64,000 nucleotides of DNA from Rhizobiales bacterium 65-79 (lineage in GTDB: Bacteria; Pseudomonadota; Alphaproteobacteria; Rhizobiales; Rhizobiaceae): NCBI GenBank assembly GCA_001896885.1, contig MKRJ01000011.1:275663-339662 (forward strand). The letters are read 5' to 3'. The notes beneath the pieces were generated by a model. The model searched no databases. It was not told the origin of the DNA and saw only the letters and a program-made list of their open reading frames with translations. This document shows, piece by piece, positions 60,184 through 64,000 of this stretch. Numbering within the stretch: the first letter of the stretch is position 1; every line of letters begins with the position of its first letter. Made by a program: the position numbers and the translations under genes.

Positions 60184-61510
60184 TGCCGGCCTCTGAGGTA
60201 CGGGTCTGGGACAGATCATCGAAACTGCGGCCGTCGTCCGCCAACACCGCCCGTTTGCCGGTGAGGTCCTGCCAACGGCGGATCGCGGCGTCGACATAGA
60301 GGGGATCGATCTCGATGCCACGGGCTCTGCGGCCGGTGCGTTGGGCCGCGAGGATAGTGGTTCCGGATCCTATGAAAGGATCGAGGACCAATCCGCCGCG
60401 CCTGGAGCAGTCGCGTATCGCGTCGGCGACGAGGCCGACCGGCTTCACCGTCGGATGGAGCGCAAGCTCTGTCAGTCGACCACGGCGGAACGTATTGACG
60501 CCTGCATAGTCCCATACATTCGTTCGATAGCGACCGTGTTTGCCGAGTTGGATATTGTTGACGTGGGGAGCCTTGCCGTTCTTGAAAACGTAGACATTCT
60601 CGTACTTGGAACGGTAGAAAGAGCCCATTCCCCCATTTGTCTTGTTCCAGATACAGACGGCCTTCAGCTCGGCATAATTTCGATTGCCGGCCAGCATGAT
60701 CTCGAATTGGTGACGCCAATCCATGCAAATGAAATGGATGGAACCAACCATCGTGAATTGGCAGGCGGCTGACATGAATTTGTCGAGGAAGTCAATGAAC
60801 CGATCGCTCGACAGTTCGCCGGAAGCCATCGCAAACTCGCCATGCTTTATCTTGCCCAAGCCGGAGACGTTGCCCTCGATCTCCAGATTGTAGGGCGGGT
60901 CCGTGAACACCATGTCGGCCCGTTCATTCTTCAGCAGCCGCTGAAGGTCCGACGGCGACAGCGCGTCGCCGCACAACAGGCGGTGGTCCCCCAATGCGTA
61001 TAGATCGCCCCGTCGGGAAACTATGGAAGCTGTCGGATCAGGTTCGACGAACGTTTCGCTCCCCTGCTCGACTACCACGACATCCGGCACCTCCAGGATT
61101 TGGTCGATCTCAGCTGTGCTGAAGCCGGTGAGTTCCGGTGGAAAATCAAGGTCTAACAGGATTTGAATCTGATTCTTCAGCCGTGCTGGATCAAAGCTTG
61201 ATAGTTCGCCGAGCTTGTTGTCGGCGATGGCCAGCGCGGTTTTCTTGGCCTCACCCAGGTGCTCCAAACGGATACATGGCACCTCCATCAGTCCGACAGC
61301 GCGAGCAGCTTCGACCCGACCATGCCCCGCAATAATCACATTGTTCTCATCGATCAGAGCGGGATTGGTGAACCCGAACTTCTCGATACCGGCGCCTAGC
61401 CGCGCCAATTGCTCGAACGAATGTTTACGGGCGTTCCCGGGACTTGACTTGAGTGCCGAGATTTTGAGATACTCGATTTCCAGTTGCAAAGGCGTCGTTC
61501 GGTTTATCAT
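60173..61510 (-). CDS. ParB-like/DNA adenine or cytosine methyltransferase fusion
   Basis: A 445-residue fusion. A ParB/sulfiredoxin-like domain (about 10-100) holds NPALIDENNVIIAGHGRVEA. A beta-class methyltransferase follows, with TDPPYNLEI (203-211) and then LDPFIGSGTT nearer the C-terminus, the motif order of beta-class N6-adenine/N4-cytosine enzymes. Such fusions are common in phages and mobile elements. It is the first gene of the packaging operon. The host motif cannot be predicted. Confidence 0.87.
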   Translation of the reverse strand: MINRTTPLQLEIEYLKISALKSSPGNARKHSFEQLARLGAGIEKFGFTNPALIDENNVIIAGHGRVEAARAVGLMEVPCIRLEHLGEAKKTALAIADNKLGELSSFDPARLKNQIQILLDLDFPPELTGFSTAEIDQILEVPDVVVVEQGSETFVEPDPTASIVSRRGDLYALGDHRLLCGDALSPSDLQRLLKNERADMVFTDPPYNLEIEGNVSGLGKIKHGEFAMASGELSSDRFIDFLDKFMSAACQFTMVGSIHFICMDWRHQFEIMLAGNRNYAELKAVCIWNKTNGGMGSFYRSKYENVYVFKNGKAPHVNNIQLGKHGRYRTNVWDYAGVNTFRRGRLTELALHPTVKPVGLVADAIRDCSRRGGLVLDPFIGSGTTILAAQRTGRRARGIEIDPLYVDAAIRRWQDLTGKRAVLADDGRSFDDLSQTRTSEAGNVG

Positions 61511-61835
61511 GTGAGGGGTCCTATGGCCGAGGCAATCCTCTTGCCTCATGTAGAACCTACATATTGAGGGAATCGGAGACGAACTGAGCCCACTGGCTCG
61601 GCGGTTCCAAAGCGGCTTTCATCAGGTCAGCCAGAATCAGCGGCGCGAACCCGTCTCAAAGGCGAGATGCGCGGCCTGGCGTCGATGTAAATAAACCCTG
61701 AAATGGCAATATTGCTGCCGCCTTGGCTGCCGGTTACGTCGGGTAATTACTCGCATAAGTTGTAATCCCGGCCGTGCTGCCGTCACCTATCAGCGGTGTG
61801 CGAGCACGATCTCACGCTATAGCAGAATTCTGCGA
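61511..61835. other. Intergenic region upstream of packaging operon
   Basis: About 325 bases with no convincing gene. It should hold the promoter of the methyltransferase-DUF5681-terminase operon. The small-protein gene at 61836 ends here. Confidence 0.4.
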
Positions 61836-62153
61836 CTACGGTTTACGTTCCCCGAGTTCCCGACTGAGATCAATCTCCCAGTATTCCAGGACAGCCGGAT
61901 CGGTCTCGGCGCTTTGCGGATGCGGTCCACCTTTGTCGTCCGGTTTGGTATTCTGCGCTGACTGTGTTTCCAAAAGCCGCGCCCAGAACGCCGCGGATTG
62001 GCCGGACGGCCGCTGGACCATCAGCGCTTTCATCATATCCACTGAGATCTCAAGACAAATATTTTGGTGGGTCGCGGCAAGCGTATTTGATCCGGCTCCG
62101 GAAGAAGGTTTGGACGGGAGCGGCCGCCTGGCCTTGGGTTGCCTTTTTGTCAT
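61836..62153 (-). CDS. Hypothetical small protein
   Basis: A 105-residue protein starting MTKRQPKARRPLPSKPSSGA. A basic N-terminus leads to NICLEISVDMMKALMVQRPS and an acidic, Trp-containing C-terminus (AVLEYWEIDLSRELGERKP). GGAGGG stands before the chosen ATG; another Met four codons upstream is possible. Family unknown; the same strand as the packaging operon suggests a related mobile-element gene. Confidence 0.5.
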   Translation of the reverse strand: MTKRQPKARRPLPSKPSSGAGSNTLAATHQNICLEISVDMMKALMVQRPSGQSAAFWARLLETQSAQNTKPDDKGGPHPQSAETDPAVLEYWEIDLSRELGERKP

Positions 62154-62833
62154 TGTGCCCTCCACGGAACGTTGGCCTCATACCTAATGATTTGTATAGG
62201 GTTCGTAACAGAACCCCCCCCGCTGGCGTGCGCCGCCTTTGGCGAGCTACGTCGCTGGCTAGCACTTGCCTGATCCCAGCTTCGCGGTCGCTGCAACAGC
62301 CTCCCGTGGACCGGAAAATTCCCTGCTCGACAATAACAGGGAATTTGCCCCCTTTTTTGCGCTTGGTCGGAGCTCGAAGGGGTCAAAACCCCGTGGAAAG
62401 CCGCGTTCCTTGCAAAATTCCCTGCAAAATTCCCTGATCGCAGGGAACTCTCAGACTGAGACCGGTTCGCTCTGGACCGCAAGCACCACCATTCGGTCCT
62501 TCGATTTTCGCCGACGCTTCCCTGTCTCCGAATAGCGTCGTGTTTTCAGTGGCTTGGAGCTACTGAGACTGGAGATCGTGGAACAATCTCTCCGTAAAAC
62601 GCCTATTCGTCGGCTTTTCCCGGCCGCGTCTCAGTTGGGGCTTTTCGGTGTCCACTATCTCGTGGGGGCGATGGTGGCACGATCGCCGTCATGCTCGACG
62701 GCTGCTGAAGCGCCTTGTGTGCCAAGGCCCTCACACCGGTCGGACGAGTAAATGAAGTGGCGCCTTCGATGTTGTGTCGGCTCGGGCCCCAGGATGCGGG
62801 TATGTTCAACCGGTCGATCGAGGCGAATGGATC
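62154..62833. other. Gene-free stretch with AATTCCCTG inverted repeats
   Basis: AAAATTCCCTG (62317-62327) faces CAGGGAATTT (62337-62346). Two direct copies GCAAAATTCCCT follow at about 62414-62437, then an inverted GCAGGGAACT (62449-62458). The open frames here are of biased composition and not convincing. It may be the regulatory or recombination region of the island. Confidence 0.45.
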
Positions 62834-63487
62834 TCAATACGAGGGGGCTGGTGCTGGCCGGAAGCCCAGCAACTCGATCTGGTCAGCCCAGTCGATCGGC
62901 AGGTCGATGCCGCGGGCAAGGTGTCGCACCGACAGGTTGGCCGGTTGCTCCCCGGTCATGATGGCCTCGACGATGCGAGGCGAGAGAAAGGCGAGCGGAA
63001 GCATTCGGCTCACGTCTTCGGGATGTACGCCGAACCGGTCGGCAACATTCAGGCGGGTAAGTCCATGCCCGTCCGTGAGAGCTTCGAGATAGGCATGGGC
63101 ACGGGCGAGCGTCTCGATCAGCGGCCGATCCGGCGGACGCGGGGATGTTGCCTGACCGTCGATTACCAAGCGCCGCCCGATGCCGCGGCGGCAGATGGAG
63201 AGCGGTAGATCGATAACGTGCCGATTCGCCTCGTCCGTTGCTCCGGTCGATTTGGTGTTCTCTCTTCTGCTCACGCATGACGATCTGCCGGCATGCGGGG
63301 ATACGGTCGCATCGTCGTCTCCGACCGTGGCGTTTTCCATCAGCCAGCGAACCAGGCTGGCAATATCGATCGTCATGCGAATGCGATGGGTGTCGAGATC
63401 GATCCGGGGAACCATCGCGCAAATGATCTCACGCAGTTTTGGCGATACCGATGTAGCCGATGAAGAGGCCTTCAGCCGAGCGGACAT
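62834..63487 (-). pseudogene. Serine-recombinase-like protein, C-terminal fragment
   Basis: A 217-codon frame. The region IETLARAHAYLEALTDGHGL, then VADRFGVHPEDVSRMLPLAF, LSPRIVEAIMTGEQP and LPIDWADQIELLGF matches the C-terminal DNA-binding end of the site-specific serine recombinases found in alphaproteobacterial islands. Their resolvase catalytic domain (about 300 residues) is missing. The frame is joined at its 5' end to a DUF3489-like gene fragment, so a deletion has removed the catalytic part. Confidence 0.65.
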
Positions 63488-63672
63488 CCTAACTGCTTCG
63501 TCGAGCCCGACCTCGATCTGCCTGAACGAGCCGCCTTGGAATCAGCTGTCCCGGATGGTGCTTTTCGCGGCCCTTTCCGACCGGATTTTGAAGTCCGCTT
63601 TGCCGGGACGGGTAAGGTCGCCGCTTCAGCGGCCACATCCGCAGGGGCGTTATCGTGATTCAATTCTTCCAT
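63472..63672 (-). pseudogene. DUF3489-like protein, truncated
   Basis: A 66-codon frame starting MEELNHDNAPADVAAEAATL with a basic, Ser/Lys/Arg-rich middle and ending GSTKQLGCPLG. DUF3489 proteins have this layout, with a GTKQ...L-LLRR domain that should follow; here the frame stops immediately after STKQ. It overlaps the recombinase fragment. The pair normally precedes an intact recombinase gene in rhizobial islands. Confidence 0.5.
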
Positions 63673-64000
63673 GTCCAGCGGAAACGCAGCTCGGCCAGCT
63701 CAATCATGGCTACTCCTTCCTGGCCCTCTTGATGCCTCGAACCCGGAGCGCCATCGCGTGGACAGTTGCTCGAACGCGCTCTCTCCGGCACGAGCCAGGG
63801 CGGCAAGTGCGACCGGTTCGACCATATTCCCCGCTTCGCCCAGGATGGAGCTACTCTATAGCTCTGGTAATCCATGACGGTGGCTTGGGACCACATTTCA
63901 GTTGTGAGCATACCTGCCGTTCATGGATCCAGTGCCGGCGAGACGGTCAGGCTTGGGAGGATGACAAGGGCCAGGCCGGCCATGAGATCGCGCATCGGGT
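63673..64000. other. Right edge, no recognised gene
   Basis: A leftward mini-frame reads MIELAELRFRWTWKN just before the DUF3489 remnant. Another, entering from the window edge, ends RDLMAGLALVILPSLTVSPA. Neither can be assigned. The latter may be the end of a hydrophobic protein whose start lies outside. Confidence 0.35.

Noticed and set aside
1..64000. tRNA, rRNA or riboswitch genes
   Set aside because: I looked for cloverleaf, 16S/23S and common riboswitch signatures by eye and found none; a covariance-model scan would be decisive.

Overview
The window looks like a chromosomal or plasmid accessory region of an alphaproteobacterium of the Hyphomicrobiales (Rhizobiales), probably Mesorhizobium/Sinorhizobium-like. 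The GC content is high. ABC importers with catabolic genes are abundant. The window also carries an Omp25/Omp31-type beta-barrel, a SyrB-like regulator, a DUF3489/serine-recombinase remnant typical of rhizobial islands, and a RIME-like palindrome. I see no rRNA, tRNA or CRISPR array. The genus is inferred from gene content, not from a marker gene.

Layout. 1-8.2 kb: a cut-off hypothetical gene, a DUF1353 lipoprotein, two SAM methyltransferases, DUF4242, LysR and AraC regulators, a MAPEG protein, an outer-membrane beta-barrel, and a 35-residue orphan RiPP-like precursor followed by its own terminator. 8.2-11.4 kb: small genes (zinc ribbon, sulfotransferase, Nuc-type phospholipase D, sunset-like domain) with several copies of a two-hairpin repeat between them. 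11.4-13.1 kb: an IS3 remnant fused to the 3' end of an ABC permease, then an AraC regulator. 13.2-23.8 kb: a 1,830-residue repeat-rich autotransporter under four tandem LuxR-type regulators. Two of these share identical N-terminal halves through a 1,156-bp tandem duplication. A shared CCGATCGG-centred motif lies upstream of the autotransporter and of two regulators. 24-25 kb: small uncharacterised ORFs. 25.1-28.7 kb: a TackOD1-domain protein, a family 2 glycosyltransferase and an HlyD-type fusion protein in one operon, suggesting regulated polysaccharide synthesis and export. 28.7-29.95 kb: a graveyard of IS5, livF and palindrome remnants.

29.96-42.2 kb: a catabolic region with RidA, a D-threonine-aldolase-like PLP enzyme, IclR, SMP-30, SDR, a deacetylase-type amidohydrolase, an HpcH/HpaI aldolase, a complete CUT1-type sugar importer, a small anchored Ig-like protein and a Gfo/Idh/MocA oxidoreductase. 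The overlapping genes suggest uptake of a sugar-like or amino-sugar-like compound, followed by oxidation, lactone and amide hydrolysis and aldol cleavage. 42.3-53.2 kb: a MocR/PdxR regulator divergent from a complete oligopeptide-type importer, a ThDP enzyme and a two-subunit N,N-dimethylformamidase-like amidase.

53.2-64 kb: an accessory or mobile segment. It holds a methyltransferase fragment, a SyrB-like regulator, a module of XRE regulator, PD-(D/E)XK-like protein and beta-CASP metallo-hydrolase (a candidate nucleic-acid-processing or defence locus), a compact packaging set (ParB-like/DNA methylase, DUF5681, terminase large subunit) without capsid genes, and a deletion-scarred DUF3489/recombinase remnant. 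Functions are inferred from recognisable families and motifs; no database search was possible.
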